A DNA stretch of 18,313 bases. Origin: Actinomycetes bacterium (GTDB taxonomy: Bacteria; Actinomycetota; Acidimicrobiia; Acidimicrobiales; Palsa-688). The notes under the pieces were generated by a model. The model searched no databases, was not told where the DNA came from, and was given only the letters and a program-made list of their open reading frames with translations. Position numbers and translations under genes: made by a program. This document shows, in pieces, positions 6,223 to 14,426 of this stretch; position 1 is the first letter of the stretch, and each line of letters starts with the position of its first letter. The stretch covers positions 1 to 18,313 of the forward strand of contig JAKAXG010000014.1 of assembly GCA_021827225.1 (NCBI GenBank), written 5' to 3'.

Positions 6223-8723
6223 AGGCGGTGATCATGGCGGGCGGCGAGGGGACCCGCCTGCGGCCGCTCACCTCGAACGTCCCCAAGCCGATGATGCCGA
6301 TCGCCAACCGCCCGATGATGGAGCACATCATCGACCTGCTGAAGCGGCACGGCTTCGAGGACATCGTGGTCACCGTGGCGTTCCAGGCCAACGCCATCCG
6401 GACCTACTTCGGGAACGGCTCCGAGTTCGGGGTGCGGATGGTCTACGCCACGGAGGAGACACCACTCGGGACCGCCGGGTCGGTCCGCAACGCCATGGAC
6501 GAGCTCAGCGAGCCGTTCCTGGTGATCTCCGGCGACGTGCTGACCGACATCGACCTGGGGTCGATCGTGGAGTTCCACCGGGACCGCAAGGCCAGGGGCA
6601 CCAGCGGGCTCAAGGCCATGGAGAACCCCCTCGAGTTCGGGATCGTCATCACCCGCGAGGACGGGTCGATCGAGCGGTTCCTCGAGAAGCCCACATGGGG
6701 CCAGGTGTTCTCCGACACCATCAACACCGGCATCTACGTCCTCGAGCCCGCCATCTTCGACTACATCGAGCCGGACAAGAGCGTGGACTTCTCGTCCGAC
6801 GTCTTCCCCCGGATGCTCGACGACGGCATGGCCGTGTACGGCTACGTCGCCGACGGCTACTGGGAGGACGTGGGCACCCTCGACGCCTACATAAAGGCCC
6901 ACCAGGACGTGCTGGACGGCCAGGTGTCGCTCGACATCGGCGGCTTCCGCATCGGCGAGGGGATATGGCTGGGGGAGGGCTCGGAGATCGACCCGGCGGC
7001 GTCGATCGACGGTCCGGCCATCATCGGCGACTACTGCCGGGTGGAGGCCGGAGCCCGCCTCGGCGAGTACACGGTGCTCGGCTCCAACGTGCGGGTCGGC
7101 CCCGACTGCTTCGCCGAGCGCTCGGTGGTGCACGACAACGTCTACCTCGGACCGGGGGTCCGCCTCCGGGGGGCGGTGGTCGGCCGGTCCAGCGACCTGC
7201 GCCGGGGCGCCCGCCTGGAGGAGGGCGTCGTCATCGGCGACGAGTGCTTCATCGGCGAGCACGCGGTGATCCACCCCGGGGTCAAGGTGTACCCGTTCAA
7301 GACGGTGGAGCACGGCGCCATCGTCAACTCGTCCATCGTGTGGGAGTCCCGCGGCGCCCGCCACCTGTTCGGCCGGACCGGGGTGGAAGGCCTGGCCAAC
7401 GTGGACATCTCGCCGGAGCTGGCCGTCCGCCTGGCCATGGCCTACGGCACGACCATGAAAAAGGGATCCACCGTCGTGGCCTCACGTGACACCAGCCGCG
7501 CCGCCCGGGTGCTCAAGCGGGCGGTGATGGTGGGTCTCAACGCCGCCGGCGTCGACGTGGCCGACCTGGAGGTGGCCACCGTGCCGGTGACCCGCTTCGG
7601 CGTCCGCAACGAGCGCAGCGAGGGGGGGGTGACCGTCCGGCTGGCCCGGGATGATCCCCAGTCGGTGATCATCCGCTTCTTCGACTCGGGGGGGATCGAC
7701 ATCTCCGAGACCACCCAGAAGAAGATCGAGCGGCTGTTCTACCGGGAGGACTACCGCCGGTCACTGGCCGGGGAGATCGGCGACCTGCGCTACCCCATGC
7801 GGACCGCCGAGTTCTACACCGCCCGGCTGATGGAGACGGTGGACGTGGAGGCCGTCCGGGCCGCCCGTTTCAAGGTGGTGCTGGACTACGCCTACGGAGC
7901 CGCCAGCTTCGTGATGCCCAACGTGTTGTCCAAGCTCGGGGCCGAGGTCCTGTCGGTGAACCCCTACGCGTCCACCCGCCAGTCGCTGACCTTCGACCGC
8001 TGGGAGCACGCCGCCCAGGTCTCGGGCCTGGTGAAGGCGTCGGGCGCCCACCTCGGGGCGGTGATCGACACCGACGGGGAGTACATCACCTTCGTGGACG
8101 ACTCCGGCCACGTGCTGAGCGACGACCAGGGGCTCATGGCCCTCCTGCAACTGGTGCTGCACCAGGCCGACAAGCGGGGGGCGGCCGCCCCGGCGGTCGC
8201 CCTGCCCGTGTCGATCAGCCGGGCCGTGGAGGCCATGTGCGACGACGCCGGCGCCACCTTGTTGTGGACGAAGCTGTCCACCCCGTCGCTGATGGAGGTG
8301 GCCTCCCGGCCCGGTGTGCGCTTCGCGGCCAGCCAGGAGGGCGGCTACATCTTCCCGGCCTTCCTGCCCGCCTACGACGCGGTGGCCACCCTGGTGGAGA
8401 TCCTGAGCCTGCTCGCCACCGCCGGCTCCCGGCTGTCCAAGACGGTCTCCCGCCTGCCGGCGGTGCGCCTGGCCCACGAGTCGGTGGTCACCCCCTGGGA
8501 GAAGAAGGGCATGGTCATGCGCACGGTCATGGAGTGGACCAAGGACCGGGAGGTCCTCCTCGTGGACGGCGTGAAGGTGCTCCACGACGACGGCTGGGCG
8601 CTGGTGTTCCCCGATCCGGAGGAGCCGCTCACCCACGTGTGGGCCGAGGCCGCCACCGACACCGAGGCCCGGGCCCGCGCCCAGGAGTACTCGCGGCGAA
8701 TCCGCAGCGTGCTGCGGTCTTGA
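6219..8723 (+). CDS. Sugar-phosphate nucleotidyltransferase fused to a degenerate phosphomannomutase-like domain
   Basis: This 834-residue protein has three parts. Residues 1-235 form a nucleotidyltransferase with AGGEGTRLRPLT (7-18), KP (23-24), SGDVLTD (104-110), FLEKP (154-158) and NTGIY (169-173), matching mannose-1-phosphate guanylyltransferases. Residues 240-380 are left-handed hexapeptide repeats. Residues 385-834 resemble phosphomannomutase/phosphoglucomutase, but the active-site TASHNP loop is replaced by LARDDP (R477 in place of the phosphoserine), the DGDADR metal loop reads DTDGEY (617-622), and the sugar loop reads EGGYIF. The first domain should make GDP-mannose or a related sugar nucleotide, while the mutase domain is probably not catalytic. 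As I recall, similar fusions occur in cyanobacteria and other actinobacteria. The GTG start overlaps pgsA by 4 nt and GGAGGG lies upstream. Pairing with pgsA suggests envelope glycolipid or glycan synthesis. Confidence 0.9.
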   Translation: MKAVIMAGGEGTRLRPLTSNVPKPMMPIANRPMMEHIIDLLKRHGFEDIVVTVAFQANAIRTYFGNGSEFGVRMVYATEETPLGTAGSVRNAMDELSEPFLVISGDVLTDIDLGSIVEFHRDRKARGTSGLKAMENPLEFGIVITREDGSIERFLEKPTWGQVFSDTINTGIYVLEPAIFDYIEPDKSVDFSSDVFPRMLDDGMAVYGYVADGYWEDVGTLDAYIKAHQDVLDGQVSLDIGGFRIGEGIWLGEGSEIDPAASIDGPAIIGDYCRVEAGARLGEYTVLGSNVRVGPDCFAERSVVHDNVYLGPGVRLRGAVVGRSSDLRRGARLEEGVVIGDECFIGEHAVIHPGVKVYPFKTVEHGAIVNSSIVWESRGARHLFGRTGVEGLANVDISPELAVRLAMAYGTTMKKGSTVVASRDTSRAARVLKRAVMVGLNAAGVDVADLEVATVPVTRFGVRNERSEGGVTVRLARDDPQSVIIRFFDSGGIDISETTQKKIERLFYREDYRRSLAGEIGDLRYPMRTAEFYTARLMETVDVEAVRAARFKVVLDYAYGAASFVMPNVLSKLGAEVLSVNPYASTRQSLTFDRWEHAAQVSGLVKASGAHLGAVIDTDGEYITFVDDSGHVLSDDQGLMALLQLVLHQADKRGAAAPAVALPVSISRAVEAMCDDAGATLLWTKLSTPSLMEVASRPGVRFAASQEGGYIFPAFLPAYDAVATLVEILSLLATAGSRLSKTVSRLPAVRLAHESVVTPWEKKGMVMRTVMEWTKDREVLLVDGVKVLHDDGWALVFPDPEEPLTHVWAEAATDTEARARAQEYSRRIRSVLRS
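8702..8717 (+). terminator. Hairpin at the 3' end of the nucleotidyltransferase gene
   Basis: A perfect 6-bp stem CCGCAG/CTGCGG with a CGTG loop lies in the last codons of the gene and is followed by TCTTG. It is a plausible but unproven terminator separating this operon from gcvH. Confidence 0.35.
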
Positions 8724-8762
8724 GAACGGACATCCCCGTAGCAGCGGCCACCTCCCGTCCAG

Positions 8763-8768
8763 TAAGTT
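8763..8768 (+). promoter_or_regulatory. -10 box, leaderless promoter of gcvH
   Basis: TAAGTT lies 7 nt before the ATG at 8776. The 52-nt gap is too short for a glycine riboswitch and no Shine-Dalgarno sequence is present. Confidence 0.5.
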
Positions 8769-8775
8769 CCGGGGC

Positions 8776-9159
8776 ATGAACGTCCCCGAGGATCTCCGCT
8801 ACACGTCGGACCACGAGTGGGCCCGCGACGAGGACGGTCGGCTGCGCATCGGCATCACCGACTACGCCCAGGACGCCCTGGGCGACATCGTGTTCGTCCA
8901 GCTGCCGGAGCCGGGCGCCAAGGTCGGAGCGGGAGAGTCGTTCGCCGAGGTGGAGTCGACCAAGTCGGTGTCGGACATCTACGCACCGGTGAGCGGGACG
9001 GTGGCGGAGGTCAACTCGGAGCTGTCCGACGCCCCGCAGCGGTTGAACGAGGATCCCTACGGTGAGGGCTGGCTGTGCGTCATCGTCCCCGATGAGCCGT
9101 CCGGGGCCGGCGAGTCGCTGCTCGACTCCGAGGGTTACCGCAAGCTGATCGAGAGCTGA
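8776..9159 (+). CDS. gcvH: Glycine cleavage system H protein
   Basis: The 127-residue protein is a lipoyl carrier of normal length. The lipoylation site is K63 in FAEVESTKSVSDIYAP, followed by the SGTV turn and the NEDPYGEGWL segment typical of GcvH. It shuttles the aminomethyl group between the P protein (here GcvPA/GcvPB) and GcvT in the cytoplasm. It heads a unit with the FHA and MerR genes, while the other gcv genes lie 2.8 kb downstream in the same direction. From memory, gcvH next to garA and a MerR gene is conserved in mycobacteria. Confidence 0.97.
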   Translation: MNVPEDLRYTSDHEWARDEDGRLRIGITDYAQDALGDIVFVQLPEPGAKVGAGESFAEVESTKSVSDIYAPVSGTVAEVNSELSDAPQRLNEDPYGEGWLCVIVPDEPSGAGESLLDSEGYRKLIES

Positions 9160-9167
9160 CCCCGGCG

Positions 9168-9665
9168 TTGACCCCGATCTTCTGCAACCGCTGCGGCCAC
9201 CGCAACCCGGAGGGTTCGAACTTCTGCTCCTCGTGCGGCGCGGTCCTGGAACGGTTGAGCGCCGGCGATCCGGCCACCACCACCATCACCTTCGCGCCAG
9301 TCGAGGCCGCCGGTGAGGTGGGCGAAGAAGAGGTCAGCGTCGTACTCGGCGAGCACCCGGCCGGGATGGGCCTGCTGGTGGTCAAGCGGGGCCCCAACGC
9401 CGGCTCCCGGTTCATCCTCAACCCCGAGAAGACCACCATCGGCCGGCATCCCGACAGCGACATCTTCCTCGACGACGTGACGGTGTCGCGCCGCCACGCC
9501 GAGATCACCGGCGCGGACGGGCGGTTCACGGTGACCGACGCCGGGTCGCTGAACGGCACCTACCTGAACCGGGAGCGGATCGAGCAGGCCGCCCTGCGGA
9601 GCGGCGACGAGCTGCAGATAGGTAAGTTCCGGCTGGTGTTCCTGCACGAGATGCCCGGCGGCTGA
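9168..9665 (+). CDS. garA: GarA-like FHA protein with N-terminal zinc ribbon
   Basis: The 165-residue protein begins with a four-cysteine zinc ribbon (C6/C9 and C20/C23, CNRC and CSSC). A linker with a threonine cluster ATTTITF (T37-T39, T41) and acidic residues follows, then an FHA phosphothreonine-binding domain (about 66-160) with GRHPDSD (92-98), SRRH (107-110) and SLNGTY (127-132). In M. tuberculosis, GarA lies next to gcvH. There an N-terminal ETTSV motif is phosphorylated by PknB or PknG, the FHA domain then binds it intramolecularly, and this controls enzymes of 2-oxoglutarate and glutamate metabolism. The threonine cluster here is the likely equivalent, although its flanking residues differ. 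The zinc ribbon is an addition relative to mycobacterial GarA. The TTG start is the only start codon that keeps the first cysteine pair close to the N-terminus. Confidence 0.85.
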   Translation: MTPIFCNRCGHRNPEGSNFCSSCGAVLERLSAGDPATTTITFAPVEAAGEVGEEEVSVVLGEHPAGMGLLVVKRGPNAGSRFILNPEKTTIGRHPDSDIFLDDVTVSRRHAEITGADGRFTVTDAGSLNGTYLNRERIEQAALRSGDELQIGKFRLVFLHEMPGG

Positions 9666-9669
9666 GGCG

Positions 9670-10710
9670 TTGGCGGATCGATCCCACCTGTCCATCGGCG
9701 AGGTCCTGTCCCTGCTCCGGGAGGAGTTCCCCGATGTCACCATCTCCAAGATCCGCTTCCTCGAGAGCCAGGGTCTGGTGGATCCGGAGCGGACTCCGTC
9801 GGGATACCGCAAGTTCTACGACCACGACGTCGAACGCCTCCGCTGGATCCTGCGCCAGCAGCGGGAGCACTTCCTCCCGCTCAAGGTGATACGGGGCCGG
9901 CTGAGCGAGCAGGCCGGCGCGGACTCCACCGGCAACGGCACCGACGCCAACGACTCGCCCCAGCCGGCCGAGCCGGCGGTCGTGACAGCCGGCTACGACT
10001 CGACCGGGCCGGCCACGGCGGGGGAGCCCGGTTCCCCGCCACCGGCCCGGAGCGGACCGGCCGCCCCACCGGCCGGGGCCGGGAGAGAGGGGAACGGAGG
10101 TGCCGACGCCGGCGCCGGGCGGACCCCGGGGCGGCCGGCGGCCACTCCGAGCCTGTTCGCCTCCCTGCACGGCGGCCCGCCGGCCGGCCCCGCCGGGGGC
10201 CCAGCGGAGACCGCCCCCGGACGACCGGTGACCGCCAACGAGACCGCCCCCGCCCCGGCGCCGTCCCCGACCGGCGCCGCCCCGGCCGCCGGGACCCCCG
10301 CGGCGACGGGACCGTCGGGGCGCAGCGAGGAGCCGGAGACCTACACGGCCGACGAGCTGGCCCGCGCCGCCGGCGCCGACGCGTCGCTCGTGACCGACCT
10401 GAAGCAGTACGGGCTCATCGCCCCCCACGCCGTCGTGGCCGGGACGCAGTACTACGACGCCGCCGCGGTGGCGGTGGCCCGGGCGGCGGTGGAGTTCTCC
10501 CGACACGGGGTGGAAGCCCGCCACCTGCGCATTTGGCGCAACGCCGCCGATCGCGAGGCGGATCTGTTCCAGCAGGTGGTGCTGCCGTTGCTGCGCCAGC
10601 GCAACCCGCAGGCCCGCCGGCAGGCGCTCGACACCCTGGCGGAGCTGTCCCGGGCCGGCGCCGACCTGCGAGCCGCTCTGGTCGAGCGGGCTCTGCGGGA
10701 AATCCGCTGA
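9670..10710 (+). CDS. ftsR: FtsR-like MerR-family regulator with a long disordered linker
   Basis: The 346-residue product has an N-terminal MerR winged helix (8-78, with [30 protein letters not shown] and [18 protein letters not shown]). This closely resembles, from memory, mycobacterial Rv1828 and corynebacterial FtsR, an activator of ftsZ. Residues 82-224 are almost entirely Pro, Ala, Gly, Thr and Ser and should be disordered. Residues 225-346 form a helical C-terminal domain ([13 protein letters not shown] through [23 protein letters not shown]) that also matches the Rv1828 family and may be a second winged helix for dimerisation. Known relatives are near 250 residues, so the extra length is the linker. 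The TTG start lies 4 nt after the FHA stop codon. No separate promoter is visible, so it is expressed with gcvH and garA. Confidence 0.85.
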   Translation: MADRSHLSIGEVLSLLREEFPDVTISKIRFLESQGLVDPERTPSGYRKFYDHDVERLRWILRQQREHFLPLKVIRGRLSEQAGADSTGNGTDANDSPQPAEPAVVTAGYDSTGPATAGEPGSPPPARSGPAAPPAGAGREGNGGADAGAGRTPGRPAATPSLFASLHGGPPAGPAGGPAETAPGRPVTANETAPAPAPSPTGAAPAAGTPAATGPSGRSEEPETYTADELARAAGADASLVTDLKQYGLIAPHAVVAGTQYYDAAAVAVARAAVEFSRHGVEARHLRIWRNAADREADLFQQVVLPLLRQRNPQARRQALDTLAELSRAGADLRAALVERALREIR

Positions 10711-10726
10711 GGCCGATCCCGTCCAC

Positions 10727-10743
10727 ACGGCCGGGCCGGCCGT
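10727..10743 (+). terminator. Hairpin after the ftsR-like gene
   Basis: A 6-bp stem ACGGCC/GGCCGT with a 5-nt loop lies 16 nt after the stop codon, followed by the 10-bp palindrome CGTCGCGACG (10741-10750). There is no T-tract. It may end the gcvH-garA-ftsR unit. Confidence 0.35.
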
Positions 10744-10763
10744 CGCGACGCCCGGCCGAGGGG

Positions 10764-10769
10764 TAACGT
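10764..10769 (+). promoter_or_regulatory. -10 box, leaderless promoter of the DUF151 gene
   Basis: TAACGT lies 6 nt before the ATG at 10776. It directly abuts an in-frame TTG at 10770, so the TTG could not be included in a leaderless transcript. This favours the ATG. Confidence 0.5.
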
Positions 10770-10775
10770 TTGGAC

Positions 10776-11279
10776 ATGGTGGAGATGCACCTGAGCGCCG
10801 TCCGGGTGGAGATACCGAGCAACAATCCCCTGTTGCTGCTCCAGGAGAGGACCGGGGCCCGGCGGACTCTCCCCATCTACATCGGCCCGGCCGAGGCCCA
10901 GGCCATCGCCTTCGCCCAGCAGGGGGTCGAGACGCCCCGGCCGATGACCCACGACCTCATGAGGGACATCCTCGAGGAGCTGGGCGCCCGGGTGGAGTGC
11001 ATCGTGATCACCGAGCTGCGGGACCGCACCTTCTACGCCGAGCTGCGGCTCATCACGGGCACGCAGCGACACACCGTCTCGGCCCGGCCCTCCGACGCCG
11101 TGGCCCTCGCCGTCCGCCTCGACAGCCCGATCTACGCCGAGGAGGACCTCCTCGACGCCGAAGGGGTCGTCCTGCCCGAGGACGAGGAGGAGGACGAGGG
11201 CGAGGGCAACGACGCCGACGAGCTGGTGTCGGAGTTCCGGGACTTCATCGAAGGCATCCGCCCCGAAGACTTCGGCTGA
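10776..11279 (+). CDS. DUF151 / bifunctional nuclease (BFN) family protein
   Basis: The 167-residue protein carries the DUF151 fold: EMHLSAVRVE near the start, LPIYIGPAEAQAIAFA (33-48), PRPMTHDLMRDILEELGA (55-72), FYAEL and SARPSDAVALAVRL (residues about 102-115). Plant and bacterial members have been described as bifunctional nucleases acting on RNA and DNA. In most bacteria the role is unclear and I would not claim activity. A strongly acidic stretch (PEDEEEDEGEG) separates the domain from a C-terminal helix (EFRDFIEGIRPEDFG). The equivalent gene lies between two MerR genes in the mycobacterial gcv region (Rv1829, from memory), so the synteny is old. Confidence 0.92.
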   Translation: MVEMHLSAVRVEIPSNNPLLLLQERTGARRTLPIYIGPAEAQAIAFAQQGVETPRPMTHDLMRDILEELGARVECIVITELRDRTFYAELRLITGTQRHTVSARPSDAVALAVRLDSPIYAEEDLLDAEGVVLPEDEEEDEGEGNDADELVSEFRDFIEGIRPEDFG

Positions 11280-11290
11280 GATCGCCGAAG
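11270..11290 (+). terminator. Hairpin spanning the DUF151 stop codon
   Basis: A perfect 7-bp stem CTTCGGC/GCCGAAG with a 7-nt loop contains the TGA stop codon in its loop. It is a plausible terminator without a T-tract. Confidence 0.4.
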
Positions 11291-11338
11291 CCCGCCGGCT
11301 GTTGCAAAACCCGCCCGGGTGCAGCACACTGGCGTAAC

Positions 11339-11349
11339 TACTCTACTGT
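11339..11349 (+). promoter_or_regulatory. -10 region of the second MerR gene
   Basis: Two overlapping candidate boxes, TACTCT (11339-11344) and TACTGT (11344-11349), sit in a short AT-rich patch upstream of the gene. The second is 10 nt from an in-frame GTG at 11360. AGAGG at 11356-11360 could instead serve as the ribosome-binding site for ATG 11369. Confidence 0.4.
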
Positions 11350-11368
11350 GATCCCAGAGGTGGCCCAG

Positions 11369-11917
<549 letters not shown>

Positions 11918-11983
11918 GCGGCTTACTCACCGCCCTCCCGCCCGTTTTCCGGGCACGCCCCGACGGTGCTTTCCGGTTCGCCC

Positions 11984-11989
11984 TAGGCT
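11984..11989 (+). promoter_or_regulatory. -10 box, leaderless promoter of the gcvT-gcvPA-gcvPB operon
   Basis: TAGGCT lies 7 nt before the GTG at 11997. It is the same hexamer as at 5152. The 79-nt gap shows no glycine-riboswitch core. Confidence 0.5.
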
Positions 11990-11996
11990 GTCACGG

Positions 11997-13070
11997 GTGA
12001 ACGACCCGGATCCGTCACTCCGCCGGTCTCCCCTCGACGCCGCCCACCGGGCGCTGGGAGCGAAGATGGTCCCCTTCGGGGGCTGGGAGATGCCTCTGTC
12101 GTACCCGACGGGGACCCTGGCGGAGCACATGGCCTGCCGGGAGGACGCGGTCGCCTTCGACGTCAGCCATCTGGGCACGGTCCGGGTGACCGGCCCCGAC
12201 GCCCACGGCGTGCTGCAGCGCACGCTGACCAACGACCTGGGCAAGGTCGGCCCGGGCCGGGCGCAGTACACCCACCTGCTCGACGAGACCGACGGCAGCG
12301 TCCTCGACGACATCATCGTGTGGTGGCTCGACGAGCAGACCTTCGACGTGATGCCCAACGCCTCCAACACGGCCCGGGTACGGGCCGCGGTGGGAGGGCA
12401 GGACGTGACCGCCGAGCGGGCCGTCATCGCCGTGCAGGGCCCCCGGGCCCGTGAGCAGCTGAAGCACGTCGTTCCCGACGCCGCCGCGGTGGGCCGCTTC
12501 CGGGTCACCCGCTTCTCCTGGAACGGCGTCGAGTGCGTGGCCGCCGGCACCGGCTACACCGGCGAGGACGGCGTCGAGTGCGCCATCCCGGCGGCGTCGG
12601 CGCCGGCGTTCTGGGAGACCATCCTGGCCGTGGGTATCCGCCCGGCCGGCCTCGGGGCCCGCGACACGCTGCGGCTGGAGGCCGCCCTGCCGCTGCACGG
12701 CCACGAGCTGGGCCCGGGCATCACCCCCTTGCAGGCGGGTCTCGGCTGGGTGGTGTCGTGGACCAAGCCGGAGGGGTTCCGCGGCCGCGACGCGCTCGAG
12801 CGCGAGCGCGAGCACGGCGTGCGCCGCCTGCTCGCCGGCCTGGTCACCGAGGGCCGGCAGCCGCCGCGGGCCGGGGCGACGGTGCTGCACGACGGCCGGC
12901 CCGTCGGGGAGGTCACCAGCGGCAACTTCTCGCCGGTTCTCGGCCACGGCATCGCCCTGGCGTTCCTGCCGCCCGACATGGAGCCCGGCACCGCGGTCGA
13001 GATCACACTGCGGGGCCGGTCCGTACCGGCCACGGTCGCCCCGCTCCCGTTCGTGAAGAAGAAGGGTTGA
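11997..13070 (+). CDS. gcvT: Aminomethyltransferase, glycine cleavage system T protein
   Basis: This 357-residue enzyme transfers the methylene group from the GcvH-bound aminomethyl to tetrahydrofolate, releasing ammonia. Family hallmarks are SPLDAAHRALGAKMVPFGGW near the N-terminus, AFDVSHLGTVRVTG, the LDETDGSVLDDIIVW stretch, TGYTGEDGVEC, GLGARDTLRLEAALPLHGHE and the C-terminal GEVTSGNFSPVLGHGIALAF. Length is normal. The GTG start is supported by the -10 box 7 nt upstream and by SPLDAAHRALGAKM beginning at residue 11. It is followed after 3 nt by gcvPA, so the three genes form one operon. Confidence 0.96.
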   Translation: MNDPDPSLRRSPLDAAHRALGAKMVPFGGWEMPLSYPTGTLAEHMACREDAVAFDVSHLGTVRVTGPDAHGVLQRTLTNDLGKVGPGRAQYTHLLDETDGSVLDDIIVWWLDEQTFDVMPNASNTARVRAAVGGQDVTAERAVIAVQGPRAREQLKHVVPDAAAVGRFRVTRFSWNGVECVAAGTGYTGEDGVECAIPAASAPAFWETILAVGIRPAGLGARDTLRLEAALPLHGHELGPGITPLQAGLGWVVSWTKPEGFRGRDALEREREHGVRRLLAGLVTEGRQPPRAGATVLHDGRPVGEVTSGNFSPVLGHGIALAFLPPDMEPGTAVEITLRGRSVPATVAPLPFVKKKG

Positions 13071-13073
13071 ACC

Positions 13074-14426
13074 TTGGGCCACTTCGTCCCCCACACTGAC
13101 GCCGACCTGGAGCGGATGCTCTCCGACATCGGCCTGGCATCGCTCGACGAGCTGTTCTCGGTCGTGCCCGAGGCCCTGCGCCTGGCCGGCGGCCTCGACA
13201 TCCCGGCCGGGCTGTCCGAACCGGACGTGCTGGCCGAGATGGAGCGGCTGGCCGCCCGCAACCGCCACGGCGCCGACCTGCTGTGCTTCGCCGGCGCCGG
13301 CGCCTACGACCACGAGGTGCCCTCGGCGACCAAGCGGCTCACCTTCCGGTCCGAGTTCGTCACCGCCTACACCCCCTACCAGCCCGAGGTGGCCCAGGGG
13401 GTCCTGCAGGCCCTGTTCGAGTACCAGACGCTGATCTCCCGGCTGTCCGGCCTGCCGGTGGCCAACGCCTCCCTCTACGACGGGGCGTCGGCGGCCGTGG
13501 AGGCGGTCAACCTGGCGGCCGCCGCCAAGAACCGCCAGACCATCTGGGTCAGCGGCGGGTTGCACCCCAACTGGCGGACCACCCTGCGCACCTTCGCCGC
13601 CGGCACCGGCCACCGCCTGGTGGACGTACCCCTGCGCGGCGGGGTCACGGACTGGGACGGCGTCGCCGCCGGGGGAGAGGAGCCGGCGGCCCTGCTGCTG
13701 GCCGCCCCCAACTATCTGGGCGCCTTCGAGGACGTCGAGGCCGCCCGCCGGGTGGCCGACGCCCACGGCGCCCTCCTCATCGTCGGCTTCGATCCGGTGT
13801 CGGCCGGGCTGCTGCGGCCGCCGGGGGAGCTGGGCGCCGACGTGGTCGTGGGGGAGGGCCAGCCGTTCGGGACCCCCCTGTCGTTCGGCGGCCCGTACCT
13901 GGGCCTGTTCGCCTGCCGCTCCGAGCTGGTCCGGCGGCTGCCCGGCCGGCTGGTGGGCCGCACCGTCGACACCGAGGGCCGGCCGGCCTACGTGACCACC
14001 CTGCGGGCCCGCGAACAGGACATCCGCCGGGAGAAGGCGTCCTCCAACGTGTGCACCAACCAGACGCTGATCGCCGTGGCGTGCATGATCCAGCTGTCGT
14101 GGCTGGGCACCTCCGGGCTCCGGGAGATGGCCCTGCGCAGCGCCCGGGGCACCCGCTACGCCCGGGAGGCGCTCACCGCCATCCCCGGCGTCGATCTGCT
14201 GGCGCCGGCCCCGACCCTGCGGGAGTTCGCCGTCACGCTGCCGCTGGCCCCCGAGACGGTGGTGGAGCGGATGGCCGAGGAAGGGTTCCTGGCCGGCGTG
14301 CCGGTCGCGGTCCGCGACGGCGTGGCCGGAGACGGGGGCGACGCCCTGCTGGTGGCGGTCACCGAGCGCCGGACCCGGGCGGAGATCGACAGTTACGTGA
14401 CTTGTCTCGAGAAGGTGGTGCGGTGA
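13074..14426 (+). CDS. gcvPA: Glycine dehydrogenase (decarboxylating) subunit 1
   Basis: The 450-residue protein is the N-terminal half of a split P protein. It forms a heterotetramer with GcvPB but does not itself carry the PLP lysine. Typical segments are FVPHTDADLERMLSDIGLAS at the start, AYTPYQPEVAQGVLQALFEY, SRLSGLPVANASLYDGASA, FGGPYLGLFACR, GRTVDTEGRPAYVTTLRARE, IRREKASSNVCTNQTLIAV and SWLGTSGLREMA. The start is TTG. GAAGGG lies 7-8 nt upstream, and the next in-frame ATG (codon 15) would cut into conserved sequence. Its TGA overlaps the ATG of gcvPB (TGATG). The two-subunit form contrasts with the single-chain GcvP that I recall in mycobacteria. Confidence 0.96.
   Translation: MGHFVPHTDADLERMLSDIGLASLDELFSVVPEALRLAGGLDIPAGLSEPDVLAEMERLAARNRHGADLLCFAGAGAYDHEVPSATKRLTFRSEFVTAYTPYQPEVAQGVLQALFEYQTLISRLSGLPVANASLYDGASAAVEAVNLAAAAKNRQTIWVSGGLHPNWRTTLRTFAAGTGHRLVDVPLRGGVTDWDGVAAGGEEPAALLLAAPNYLGAFEDVEAARRVADAHGALLIVGFDPVSAGLLRPPGELGADVVVGEGQPFGTPLSFGGPYLGLFACRSELVRRLPGRLVGRTVDTEGRPAYVTTLRAREQDIRREKASSNVCTNQTLIAVACMIQLSWLGTSGLREMALRSARGTRYAREALTAIPGVDLLAPAPTLREFAVTLPLAPETVVERMAEEGFLAGVPVAVRDGVAGDGGDALLVAVTERRTRAEIDSYVTCLEKVVR

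Noticed and set aside
5220..7364. Long minus-strand open frame (over 700 codons) opposite the pgsA and nucleotidyltransferase genes
   Set aside because: It mirrors two well-recognised plus-strand genes and has low-complexity composition typical of antisense frames in GC-rich DNA.
8724..8775. Glycine riboswitch before gcvH
   Set aside because: The gap is only 52 nt and a -10 box lies 7 nt before the ATG, leaving no room for an aptamer in the transcript.
10770..10775. TTG at 10770 as start of the DUF151 gene
   Set aside because: It directly abuts the TAACGT -10 box, so it would lie at or before the transcript start; ATG 10776 fits the spacing seen at other genes.
11918..11996. Glycine riboswitch before gcvT
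   Set aside because: No conserved aptamer core is seen, and the -10 box position predicts a leaderless mRNA.
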